Shown here: positions 24,818 to 32,231 of the stretch, piece by piece
Layout of the letters: each line of letters starts with the position of its first letter
Position numbering within the stretch: the stretch's first letter is position 1
Assembly: GCA_017443595.1 (NCBI GenBank)
Contig: JAFSYU010000021.1
Span: 1 to 48,365, forward strand
Source: Clostridia bacterium
GTDB lineage: Bacteria > Bacillota > Clostridia > Oscillospirales > CAG-272
DNA length: 48,365 bases
Direction: 5' to 3'
Made by a program: the position numbers and the translations under genes
The notes under the pieces: generated by a model
Told to the model about the DNA's origin: nothing
The model's database searches: none
The model's input: the letters and a program-made list of their open reading frames with translations, nothing else

Positions 24818-25452
24818 ATATTGTACCCCTCAAGATCAAGCCTTTTTTTAAGATCCGCCTTGATCTGCGAAAGCTCTTTTGCAACGGTGGATCTGCTGAC
24901 GTTCAGCTTTTTTGCTATCTCAATTGTTTTTCTGTTGACGTAATATCTGCTTATGAATATGTATTTTTTCCGCTCCGGCAGAGAAGAGACGAAAGATTTT
25001 ATAACGTCCGATAAAACCTTGCCGTCAAGCTCATCCTCGGCGCTGTCGCCGGGCAGGATATCTGCAAGTTCGTCAAGCGGCGAATAAAGATTTTCAGGTA
25101 TCCTTTTATCCCTGCCGTTTCTTCTGTAAACGTCCGCCGCCGCGCGTCTTACAAGCGCTGTAAGATACGCTTTGAGCGAATCAGGTCTGTTTGGCGGTAT
25201 GGAATTCCACGCGCTCAGATACACGTCGTTTACACATTCTTCCGCGTCACGCTTATCGTCTGTCATATCGGCGGCGATCTTTTTTAAATATTTTCCGTAT
25301 TTTCTCTGTGTTTCCGCTATGGCGGCTTCATCACGATCGAAATATAACCGGTTTATTTCTTCATCGTTTATAAAGTCCATCGGCTTGCTCCCTTCGGGTT
25401 TTGATGTATGTGTGAGCCGCTGTCTTTCGGGAAATGTTTTTGCGTTATCCAT
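24814..25452 (-). CDS. ECF-type RNA polymerase sigma factor
   Basis: 212 aa. Sigma-70 region 2 is seen in FDRDEAAIAETQRKYGKYL through AEECVNDVYLSAWNSIPP (about residues 40-95), and region 4 with its helix-turn-helix in LPERKKYIFISRYYVNRKTI then IAKKLNVSRSTVAKELSQIK. It would direct polymerase to promoters for an envelope response. Two starts are credible: ATG 25452 after AAAGGAG (used here), or ATG 25380 after GGGAG, which would begin MDFINDEE and fits typical family length better. Overlaps the large membrane-anchored protein by four bases, the usual sigma/anti-sigma arrangement. Confidence 0.85.
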   Translation of the reverse strand: MDNAKTFPERQRLTHTSKPEGSKPMDFINDEEINRLYFDRDEAAIAETQRKYGKYLKKIAADMTDDKRDAEECVNDVYLSAWNSIPPNRPDSLKAYLTALVRRAAADVYRRNGRDKRIPENLYSPLDELADILPGDSAEDELDGKVLSDVIKSFVSSLPERKKYIFISRYYVNRKTIEIAKKLNVSRSTVAKELSQIKADLKKRLDLEGYNI

Positions 25453-25574
25453 GATTTTCTCCTTTAAGGCGCCTTCATACATACAAGTCGTTTTTTGCAT
25501 CAAAATGTGTAAATGTATTTATTTATAACAGCGGAAGAGGGGACGTCCGCCGTTTTTTTACAGATAATACAACC

Positions 25575-25593
25575 GGCGGGAGCAACTCCCGCC
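25575..25593. repeat. isolated palindromic repeat
   Basis: GGCGGGAGCAACTCCCGCC, a perfect 8-bp stem with a 3-base loop. It shares GGCGGGAGCAA with the 27-bp unit found at 15004-15030 and 32384-32410. It lies between the sigma gene's upstream region and the end of the GGDEF/EAL gene and could also act as part of a terminator. Confidence 0.6.
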
Positions 25594-25644
25594 GCGGTTA
25601 TGTGTTTTTTGTCCCGGAAATGATCTGCGCTTTCGCCTGCGGCG

Positions 25645-28197
25645 TTATTTTATCTGAGAATTTGCCCGGCTCACGCCTATTATGATATAACGTCCGCCCT
25701 TTAACATATGCATGGCTTTCATATTCATATATACGGGCTTGCCGTTTATCATTTGTCTGTACGTGAAGGTGAACGTGCCGTGATCTTCAAGCGCTTTTAT
25801 CAGGTTTTCTTTTGTAAACGCGGATACAAAGTCCGCTATATCGTCTTTATAAAGAAAGTAATTCGCGTCATGTCTGCTCTGCGTGAAGAAATCGTGCCCG
25901 TGTCTTTCAACGGCAAGTTCCTCACTGCCGGCGCTTGAGCTGTATTCTATAAAATCGTCCGTTTCAAGATCAACGTAGAACAGGTTGGAGTAGTCCGCGG
26001 CAAGCGCCCTTGCGATATCCGCGTAAGACGCGCCTTCCGCAGAATCCGTTATGGACAGGATCGCGAACGCTACGGCTATGGCGCCGGTCTTCTGATTTTC
26101 GCTCAGTTTTTTTGCAAACGAGTGAACAGTCGTTCCGTCGCTTAGTTTTTCGTCAAAGAACGAGCGGCTGCCGGTATTGCAGCATTCCGTCACCATCTTT
26201 ACAAACGTCGATCCCTGCTCGTTTAATATAAGATCGTTGAATACGCCCTTTTTGGACAGATCCACACCGTATCTCGTGCTTATGAATTTTCTGTAAGACT
26301 GATTGCTTCTTACTACCCTGACCGCGCCGTCCTTCAGCTCAATTATTGCCATGGGCAGAGTGTCAAAGTAGTTGTAAAATCCTCTTTCGTCATCGCCGGC
26401 TATCATGGCAAGGTCGTGCAGATTGAGTTTACCTATAGTTTCAAAATAAGCGGATTCACCGGGATCCTCAAAGCCTATCTGCGTGCCGTTTTTATATCTG
26501 TTCAGTATCTCTTCAAACGGCAGCGGCTTGCTGTAGTAGTAACCCTGCAGCTTTGAACAGCCTATTTCGCGCAAGAACGCGACCTGCTCATCCGTTTCAA
26601 CGCCCTCACAGACCGTGTCGACGCCGAGCGCCGTCGCCATTTTCATAAGCTCAGTCAGAATTATTTTGCCTTTGTTGTCCTTACCGAACTGGCGCATGAA
26701 GCTCATATCGAACTTTATAAGCTGGAATTTTATGCTCTGCAAAACGTCAAGCGAAGAATACCCGCTGCCGAAATCGTCCATCCATACGCTGAAGCCGAGG
26801 CTCTGGAACCTTTCTATCTGTCTTTTTATAAAATCAAAGTCGCTTCCTATTATGCTTTCCGTGATCTCTATTGTTATAAGATCTCTTCCGACGCCCGCGT
26901 TATCAACGCGGCGGCATATCTCATCCACTATGTCGCAGGCGTCAAAATCGGCTCTTGACAGGTTTATAGACTGCGGTACAATAAACAGCCCTTTTTCTTT
27001 CTGCGCTTTTATCTTTTCAAGCACCTGTCCCAAAACGTACAGATCGAGTTTGTATATAAGTCCGGACGATTCAAGCGTCGGTATGAAATCGGACGGGGAT
27101 AAAATACCTCTCAGCGGGTCGATCCAACGCGCGAGCGCCTCCTCGTCGCATACTCTGCCGTTTACGGCTCTGACGATAGGCTGATAATAGACCTGTATCC
27201 ACTTGTTGTCTATTGCTTTGTCTATGTTTTCTATGATATACTGACGGTTTTTGACGTCTTCCAGAAGCTCCTCGCTGAAGTAATTGAACGCGGAAACGGG
27301 AGATTTTCTCATACGGTCGCAGGCTATTTTCGCTCTGTCGCAGGCTGTGCCCGCGTCAACGTCTTCAAGATCGCTTTTGAAAATGCCGACTCTTATATGC
27401 GGGCAGTCCGGATGCTGAGCCTGCCAGTCTGCAAACAGCCCGTTAAGCGTCGCCTCAAGTCCTTTTTCTTCCGTATAAACCGCAAAATGGTCGCTTCCGA
27501 AGCGGCTGCAGCATTCGCTGCCGAAATAAGAGGCAAGCGTTTTGGACAGCGCGCGGATTAGTTTGTCTCCTTCGGAGAAACCGTATCTGCCGTTATAGAA
27601 TTTCATACCGCTCAGATCGGCAAACAGCATTACGGGGTTTCCGCCGGCTTTGATTATGGATTCTTTGCCGGCTGTCGCCAGCTCAAAGAAATACGACATG
27701 CTCGGCAAGCCGGTAAGATAGTCGTAATAGCTTGCCTTTAGTATGCTTTCCTCATGAAGCGATTTCTGCAAAGAGAGATTAAGGCTCGTCTCCGGGGCGC
27801 TCTCGCCTACCGTATATTCGCCCTCGTCCGTGTACCAGACGTAAGCGATACGGTCGCCGCTCGTATAAACGTGTTTTCCCGTTGCGTGGATTATGTGATA
27901 TCCGTTTTCCCCCGCTTTGCGCGAGCGGTAAATAACGTTGTAATCGGATTTGTTTACAGCAAATTTGATCGCCGCGTCAGAAATACGCGTCACGTCGTCC
28001 GCGTGCGTGTATTTATACATATCGTGATCCATGTCGTTATAAGCGGCTCTTTTGTCGTCATAACCGAAAAGTTTGCAGAATCCGTCCGATAAAGCAAGGG
28101 TCACTACGCGTTTATCAATGAACTGATAAACCGCAAAAGGTACCGCCATTTGTTCAATGGCGGATATCGATTCATCTGTAAACCTGAATCTTTCCAT
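25645..28197 (-). CDS. PAS-GGDEF-EAL protein, probable cyclic-di-GMP phosphodiesterase
   Basis: 850 aa, no transmembrane segment seen. Order: PAS-like sensor (about 1-120), GGDEF-type domain (about 155-305), EAL domain (about 320-570), and a second sensory PAS-like region to the end. The cyclase signature reads FGSDHF where GGDEF is expected, so diguanylate cyclase activity is very likely lost. The EAL domain keeps EEALARW, NLSR, the glutamate of ITES, DDFGSGYSSL, the lysine of LIKFD, CEGVET and QGYYYSKP, so c-di-GMP hydrolysis is likely, perhaps with the dead GGDEF domain binding GTP as regulator. Single gene, minus strand, with no companion. Confidence 0.88.
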   Translation of the reverse strand: MERFRFTDESISAIEQMAVPFAVYQFIDKRVVTLALSDGFCKLFGYDDKRAAYNDMDHDMYKYTHADDVTRISDAAIKFAVNKSDYNVIYRSRKAGENGYHIIHATGKHVYTSGDRIAYVWYTDEGEYTVGESAPETSLNLSLQKSLHEESILKASYYDYLTGLPSMSYFFELATAGKESIIKAGGNPVMLFADLSGMKFYNGRYGFSEGDKLIRALSKTLASYFGSECCSRFGSDHFAVYTEEKGLEATLNGLFADWQAQHPDCPHIRVGIFKSDLEDVDAGTACDRAKIACDRMRKSPVSAFNYFSEELLEDVKNRQYIIENIDKAIDNKWIQVYYQPIVRAVNGRVCDEEALARWIDPLRGILSPSDFIPTLESSGLIYKLDLYVLGQVLEKIKAQKEKGLFIVPQSINLSRADFDACDIVDEICRRVDNAGVGRDLITIEITESIIGSDFDFIKRQIERFQSLGFSVWMDDFGSGYSSLDVLQSIKFQLIKFDMSFMRQFGKDNKGKIILTELMKMATALGVDTVCEGVETDEQVAFLREIGCSKLQGYYYSKPLPFEEILNRYKNGTQIGFEDPGESAYFETIGKLNLHDLAMIAGDDERGFYNYFDTLPMAIIELKDGAVRVVRSNQSYRKFISTRYGVDLSKKGVFNDLILNEQGSTFVKMVTECCNTGSRSFFDEKLSDGTTVHSFAKKLSENQKTGAIAVAFAILSITDSAEGASYADIARALAADYSNLFYVDLETDDFIEYSSSAGSEELAVERHGHDFFTQSRHDANYFLYKDDIADFVSAFTKENLIKALEDHGTFTFTYRQMINGKPVYMNMKAMHMLKGGRYIIIGVSRANSQIK

Positions 28198-28303
28198 ATT
28201 AACTACCTTAAAAACAGATCTTTTTCACATGATCAATACTATATTTTTAATATTATAACATATAATTAAGCAAAAATCAATACTTTTTTTGTAATAATCG
28301 TAC

Positions 28304-28336
28304 AAAAAAGCAGACGCTCCCGTAAGGAAGCGTCTG
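28304..28336 (-). terminator. Rho-independent terminator of rnpB
   Basis: Read on the minus strand, CAGACGCT (complement of 28329-28336) pairs with AGCGTCTG (complement of 28311-28318), followed by CTTTTTT. Located directly after the RNase P RNA 3' end. Confidence 0.8.
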
Positions 28337-28841
28337 GCCGTGCCGTAAGCCGGGTTCTGTCAATGACGGTCATCTGTCTTGGCGTATGCGTTGCCGCACA
28401 GCTCCATGCCACCTCGGAAATCTCCTTTCGGAGCGGACGGGCAGCCCTTCTTTCACACGGTGTTGCATCGGATAGGGTTTACATTTGCACGATGTTGCCA
28501 TCAATGCCGGTGAGCTCTTACCTCGCCTTTCCACCCTTGCCCCGGGAGAACCCCAAATCATACTTGCGTATGATTTGAGGACCCCCCTTAGGAACCCCAA
28601 ATTATGCGTACGCATAATTTGAGGACCCCTCGGAGAACCCCAAATCATGCTTGCGCATGATTTGGGGACCCCTCGGCGCTCTCCGAATTAAGTCGGGTGC
28701 GCCTGAGGCGGTTTATTTCTGTTGCACTTTCCCGGAGGTCACCCTCGGCGGACGTTATCCGTTATCCTGCCCTGTGATGCCCGGACTTTCCTCACGGTAA
28801 TACCTTTCGGCGCCATACCGCGCGACCGTCTGACACAGCGG
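28333..28841 (-). ncRNA. rnpB: RNase P RNA (type A) with a repeat insertion
   Basis: Catalytic RNA of RNase P, which removes the 5' leader of precursor tRNAs. Conserved blocks on the minus strand: GAGGAAAGTCCGGGC and the following CACAGGGCAGG (near 28765-28797), ACAGAAATAAACCGCC (28707-28722), AAGGGTGGAAAGGCGAGGTA (about 28519-28538), and the 3' signature GACAGAACCCGGCTTA (about 28346-28361). P1 can form between GCTGTG at the 5' end and CACGGC at the 3' end. Total about 505 bases, against roughly 350-400 in most bacteria; the excess is a block of three tandem palindromes between 28547 and 28676. All conserved core parts are intact, so the RNA is probably functional. Confidence 0.93.
28547..28676 (-). 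repeat. three tandem palindromic units inside the RNase P RNA P12 region
   Basis: Units at about 28547-28590, 28591-28632 and 28633-28676. Each has a long stem bounded by AACCCC and GGGGACCCC or GAGGACCCC. Unit 3 pairs 28638-28650 with 28655-28667 without mismatch (loop TTGC). Unit 2 holds a 22-bp perfect palindrome at 28599-28620. Unit 1 pairs CCAAATCATAC with GTATGATTTG. Arm sequences differ between units but the changes are matched on the other arm. Confidence 0.9.
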
Positions 28842-28845
28842 TATG

Positions 28846-28874
28846 ATTATACTCTATTTTTGTCTTTTTGTCAA
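28846..28874 (-). promoter_or_regulatory. consensus promoter of rnpB
   Basis: On the minus strand: TTGACA (28874-28869), 17-bp spacer, TATAAT (28851-28846), a perfect sigma-A consensus fitting a strongly expressed RNA. Predicted start about 28840. Confidence 0.85.
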
Positions 28875-28929
28875 TATCAAACGCGCCAGATGCGATTGTG
28901 AACTTTTGTTTAACATTTTGGCGCGCATA

Positions 28930-28960
28930 TTGACTTTACAGTATACTGTAATGTTATAAT
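28930..28960 (+). promoter_or_regulatory. MerR-type promoter and operator
   Basis: TTGACT (28930-28935) and TATAAT (28955-28960) are separated by 19 bp, two more than optimal. The spacer contains the perfect 16-bp palindrome TTACAGTATACTGTAA (28936-28951). MerR activators bind such palindromes in long-spacer promoters and twist the DNA to realign -35 and -10. It lies 22 bases before the MerR-type gene, so autoregulation is expected. Confidence 0.85.
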
Positions 28961-28982
28961 CAAATCAAACGGAGGGCGCGAT

Positions 28983-29597
28983 ATGATAAAAATAGGCAAT
29001 ATGGCAAAAATTTGCGGGGTAAACACGCAGACCCTGCGCTACTACGACGCGGAGGGCGTTTTATGTCCGGAGGCGACGGATAAAAACACCGGTTACAGAC
29101 TTTATTCACCCTCCGATATCGAGAAATTCCGCAAAATACAGTTTTATAAAAGTCTCGGCTTTGAATTGAACGAGATAAAAGAATTATTCAACGCGGACAG
29201 CGAAAAATTCAGAGCCATGATGATAAAAAGAAAAAAAGCGATGCTGTCCGATATAACCGCAAGCAAAGAAAACATAAGAAAAATAGACGAATTAACGCGG
29301 GAGCCGGAGAAGCTTGATTTTTTCGCCCTGCTCGACTTTCCGTTCACGGACGATCCCGGCGTAGCGGGCAAATGGACGCTCTGCGGTCAGCTTGCTGATA
29401 AAAACGATATAAATTCCGTATCGGAGCCGGAGGGCTTCGTCCATAAGGAAATACCGTTTCTGCCCGGCGGCGCGTTCGTCTGGGTGTGGTTCTGGACGAA
29501 AGGCGTTTTATACAGGATCTTAGGCGATCACGGCTTCGCCGTTCCGAATCCTTATGCGACGCTCGAAAAAGACGGTGAAAAATACATGATAATATAA
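28983..29597 (+). CDS. MerR-family transcriptional regulator, cut short by an in-frame stop
   Basis: 204 aa as translated. N-terminal winged helix-turn-helix typical of MerR: IKIGNMAKICGVNTQTLRYY, written in parts as IGNMAKIC, QTLRYYDAEG and NTGYRLYSPSDIEKF, followed by the dimerisation coiled coil (about residues 75-110). After a linker begins an effector domain of the kind found on BmrR/YdfL-like and lipocalin-type regulators. TAA at 29595-29597 breaks this domain; the same frame continues without further stops to 30077. GGAGGG precedes the start. The DNA-binding part is intact, so the shortened protein might still bind the operator at 28936-28951. Confidence 0.85.
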   Translation: MIKIGNMAKICGVNTQTLRYYDAEGVLCPEATDKNTGYRLYSPSDIEKFRKIQFYKSLGFELNEIKELFNADSEKFRAMMIKRKKAMLSDITASKENIRKIDELTREPEKLDFFALLDFPFTDDPGVAGKWTLCGQLADKNDINSVSEPEGFVHKEIPFLPGGAFVWVWFWTKGVLYRILGDHGFAVPNPYATLEKDGEKYMII

Positions 29598-29636
29598 TAT
29601 TTCAGCGACAGCTGTATAGAAAACGGCGACGATCCC

Positions 29637-30077
29637 GTGTATTTACTGTATAAGCAGACGGACGGCACGCTTTATACGTCAAAGACCGTGAAAAAACGCG
29701 TAGACGACACGGATATGCCGTATATCGACGATCCTGCCGTATCAGGCGAATGGGAAACGGTGGACTTTGTCAAGAATATCGACAGCTTCGATCGGTCAAA
29801 AATGAACTGGAAAAAAGAAAATCTGTGGATAGTTTCCATACGCTTCATGCCGCGCGGCGTATGCGTAAAAACCGTAAAAACAGAAAGAGGAACGGCAAAT
29901 ATCACTCTGCGTTACACAAAAGACTACGTTCTTGAAGACAGGGAAATGACGGCGGAAAAATACGTGATAAAAACAGTAAACGGGGTGGAATATCTGTTTT
30001 TACAGCACAAATCCGGAGATTATTCATACGGCGGCCGCGAGCCTATGCTGTACGTTTTCAAAAGAAAAAACGATTGA
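29637..30077 (+). pseudogene. stranded C-terminal effector domain of the MerR-type regulator
   Basis: Same reading frame as the gene upstream, separated from it only by the TAA at 29595-29597; the intervening codons 29598-29636 are all sense. The segment encodes a beta-rich domain with the repeated phrase DDPAVSGEWETVD, which mirrors TDDPGVAGKWTLC in the upstream part, so the effector region consists of two similar halves (lipocalin-like repeats). GTG 29637 has no ribosome site, so independent translation is doubtful. The whole 28983-30077 span would be a 364-aa regulator after repair of one base. Confidence 0.7.
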
Positions 30078-30102
30078 CTTATGCATTGTTGCAGCGTATA
30101 AT
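30074..30102 (+). promoter_or_regulatory. promoter of the three-gene membrane-protein operon
   Basis: TTGACT (30074-30079), 17-bp spacer, TATAAT (30097-30102). It overlaps the stop codon of the broken regulator, giving the downstream genes their own transcription. Confidence 0.75.
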
Positions 30103-30124
30103 TAAAAAAATTAGGAGCAGCGTG

Positions 30125-30694
30125 ATGAACTTTTTTAAAAAAATAAAACCCGTACTGTTCTGGATAATAGCGCTTACAGCCGGTCATCTCGCGGAATCAA
30201 TTATATTCGGCCTGGCGCTCAATACCATAGTCGGCAGTCTCTGGCGCGACGGTTACGAATCAAACGCGACAGCGTTGATAACGGTTTACGCTATTATAAT
30301 TCAGATAGTATTCTGCATCGTTTACACGGTCATAAACACGCGCAGCGTGACTTTCCGCGACGAAATGAAAGCGGAAATAAAAAACAAAACGCCGGTCTTT
30401 GACGTTTTCAAGAAATATTATCTGAAAAACGCCGTGTTCGAAATTCCCGTATATATCATATTTCTGATCCCTTACACGTTGTTTTACGCGTTTTCCAAAG
30501 TTGATCTTGCAAACTCGTTTTCGTTTGAGAAATTCTATATATCGGAGCTGTGGGCGTATATCGTCAGCGGAAACGGATTTTTGGGGCTTCTTATATCCGT
30601 CGTTATAATGTTCGTCATACTGAACGCGGTAAGATTTATCGTGCTGCTGATAATGAGAAAAAATCTTATTGAAGATTCCGTAACGCTGCAGTAA
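30125..30694 (+). CDS. polytopic membrane protein of unknown function
   Basis: 189 aa. Start ATG 30125 follows AGGAG at 30112-30116. About four to five hydrophobic helices: residues 10-32, 45-72, 100-118 and 148-178, with basic loops inside. No known domain recognised. First gene behind the promoter at 30074-30102, followed 12 bases later by another membrane protein gene. Because the MerR-type regulator is immediately upstream it may once have controlled this set, though the separate promoter has an ordinary spacer. Confidence 0.7.
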   Translation: MNFFKKIKPVLFWIIALTAGHLAESIIFGLALNTIVGSLWRDGYESNATALITVYAIIIQIVFCIVYTVINTRSVTFRDEMKAEIKNKTPVFDVFKKYYLKNAVFEIPVYIIFLIPYTLFYAFSKVDLANSFSFEKFYISELWAYIVSGNGFLGLLISVVIMFVILNAVRFIVLLIMRKNLIEDSVTLQ

Positions 30695-30706
30695 ACGGAG
30701 GAGAAT

Positions 30707-31315
30707 ATGCTTGCATTGATCTCACTTAACAAATCCGTCGTTTATCTGGTAGTAACGGTTTGCGCCGCTGTTTTCGCCGTGCTTATATATAAGATCATAC
30801 GCGTCGTGGCAGACAGGCTCGGATATTACGGCGCCTTGAAAAAATACTGCAAACAAAACGGCGGGGAAATAAAAAAGAATTCGCTTTATAAATCGTTTTT
30901 CAAGGTTTACCCCGGCTATGATATTGAAATGACCACCGGCGGGGTATCGTACGGTATAAAATTCTTCCCGAAATATCTGAAAAACAAAAATCTGCTCATA
31001 GAAAGCGAAACCAAAGCCTGTATTTTGAAAAACACCGGCGTTATGGGCATATCGTGGCGCGGATCGCTGCCCGGAGTCAGGACGCTTACGCCGGACGTCA
31101 TAAGCGAAGTAATAGGGCACAGAATCAAGATCGATCTGACCGGTGCTGACCCGGAATACAAGAATATCCTTATATTTTCGCCTAAATGCAAAAGGATATA
31201 TTACGTAAAAAAAGCCGAACGCGACGAGGCGTATAACGGCGACGACGTTTTCGGTTTTACTGTATTTTACAACAAAAACAATCTTATCGAGAGTTTTTTG
31301 GATAATGAAAAATAA
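30707..31315 (+). CDS. single-pass membrane protein of unknown function
   Basis: 202 aa with a perfect GGAGGAG ribosome site. One hydrophobic helix (about residues 10-30) is followed by a soluble domain with mixed alpha/beta character, including DLTGADPEYKNILIFSPKCK, here cited as parts GADPEYKNIL and IFSPKCKRIYYV. The ending overlaps the next gene by 11 bases. The soluble part could be cytoplasmic, given the positive charges after the helix. No family recognised. Confidence 0.7.
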   Translation: MLALISLNKSVVYLVVTVCAAVFAVLIYKIIRVVADRLGYYGALKKYCKQNGGEIKKNSLYKSFFKVYPGYDIEMTTGGVSYGIKFFPKYLKNKNLLIESETKACILKNTGVMGISWRGSLPGVRTLTPDVISEVIGHRIKIDLTGADPEYKNILIFSPKCKRIYYVKKAERDEAYNGDDVFGFTVFYNKNNLIESFLDNEK

Positions 31316-31913
31316 CGGACCTTATCTGCCTGCAGATCTTAAAAAATACGCACGGTTATCAAAATTCAAACCCGTGCTTGTGTTCGTTTTATGCGAAGCA
31401 ACGGTTTTACTGTTTTTCTTCCTTTCCAAGGATTTTATGTATCAGACGGAGTACATAGCGAAGTATAACATCATAGGACACGTTTTTTACGCGGTGCTGT
31501 TTATTATTCCACTGTTCATATCCGGCATCCGTCAGGCGTTCAGCGACAAAACGTATATCGGAACGGTTGAAAGAGTCAAGGTAACGACGTCGCAGGACTT
31601 TGAAAACGCGTTCAAGCCGTCAAGAGAAACCAGATATAAAAGAAATAACGTATATCTGCTCGTAAAAGACGATAACGGCGGCGTTGAGAAAAGAAAAGTA
31701 TACAGCGAGCGCACGAAAAACGTTCAATCCGTTGATTTTTACAAAACAGGGGATCGCGTTTTTCATATTTACGGAAGCAAGTACACGGTAATTATCCCCA
31801 AACCGTCCGACACGATGGCGCAGTGCGCGGTATGCGGAATAACGACGGATATAAATGAAGGTTATTGCCATAAATGCGGCTATACTCTGCCGTCGTTTTT
31901 CTCGGAAAAATAA
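31305..31913 (+). CDS. membrane protein with C-terminal zinc ribbon
   Basis: 202 aa. Two hydrophobic helices (about residues 24-42 and 56-75) lead into a soluble domain, and the last 35 residues hold a zinc ribbon, CAVCGIT and CHKCGYTL (two CxxC pairs 15 residues apart). Zinc ribbons at the end of small membrane proteins usually serve protein or nucleic-acid contacts. It overlaps the previous gene by 11 bases, so it is translationally coupled. Function unknown. A weak 5-bp hairpin with T-runs on both sides (31929-31952) follows and may terminate transcription. Confidence 0.7.
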   Translation: MKNNGPYLPADLKKYARLSKFKPVLVFVLCEATVLLFFFLSKDFMYQTEYIAKYNIIGHVFYAVLFIIPLFISGIRQAFSDKTYIGTVERVKVTTSQDFENAFKPSRETRYKRNNVYLLVKDDNGGVEKRKVYSERTKNVQSVDFYKTGDRVFHIYGSKYTVIIPKPSDTMAQCAVCGITTDINEGYCHKCGYTLPSFFSEK

Positions 31914-31960
31914 ACTGATACAAAAAAACGCACAGAGATATCGTTCGGTGCGATTTTTGA

Positions 31961-32155
31961 TTATTCATCGTTTTGATATAACGGATCATACAGCCAGTGA
32001 GCCGGGTTGTCGTGTATGTATTTTAACGTTTCATTATATTCTTCTTTGTTTCTGATTACGTGTTCGTAAAACGACGTTTGAAATATTTTATCAATCGGAT
32101 ACAGCTTCTTGCATTCTCTCGTTGTCAAAGATTTATACGTGCAAATTATATCCAT
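31961..32155 (-). pseudogene. C-terminal part of a REP-associated tyrosine transposase (RAYT)
   Basis: 64 codons from an internal ATG. It reads YKSLTTRECKKL, IFQTSFYEHVIRNKEEY and LKYIHDNPAHW, the standard last third of IS200-like RAYT proteins (WQRSFYDHVIRN then YIxxNP). The tyrosine of LKYIHDNP lines up with the catalytic Tyr115 of E. coli TnpA-REP. It is separated from the histidine-motif half by 62 bases of repeat insertion with stops in its frame, so the catalytic His and Tyr residues are on different frames. Confidence 0.85.
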
Positions 32156-32158
32156 TAT

Positions 32159-32231
32159 TGTAGGGCGGGGGCTTTACGTGAACCCCCATTGCTCACTATG
32201 TTCGCAACGGGGAACCCCTATACTCCCGCCG
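32159..32231 (-). repeat. nested palindromic repeat that breaks the RAYT gene
   Basis: Outer unit: the halves 32159-32174 and 32223-32231 together reconstitute the 27-bp palindrome found whole at 15004-15030, except its last base. Inner unit: 48 bases (32175-32222) containing GAACCCCCATTGCTCAC and GTTCGCAAC and GGGGAACCCC, the same family as 21223-21264. If the inner unit is replaced by the G of intact copies, the RAYT frame reads through from KTAG to IMDII without a stop. Confidence 0.85.

Noticed and set aside
25575..25593. Terminator for the GGDEF/EAL gene
   Set aside because: The hairpin is perfect but lacks a following T-run on the minus strand; it fits the dispersed palindrome family better.
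29595..29597. Stop-codon reassignment or programmed readthrough in the MerR-type gene
   Set aside because: Many intact genes here end with TAA, and no readthrough context is visible; a nonsense mutation or sequencing error is simpler.
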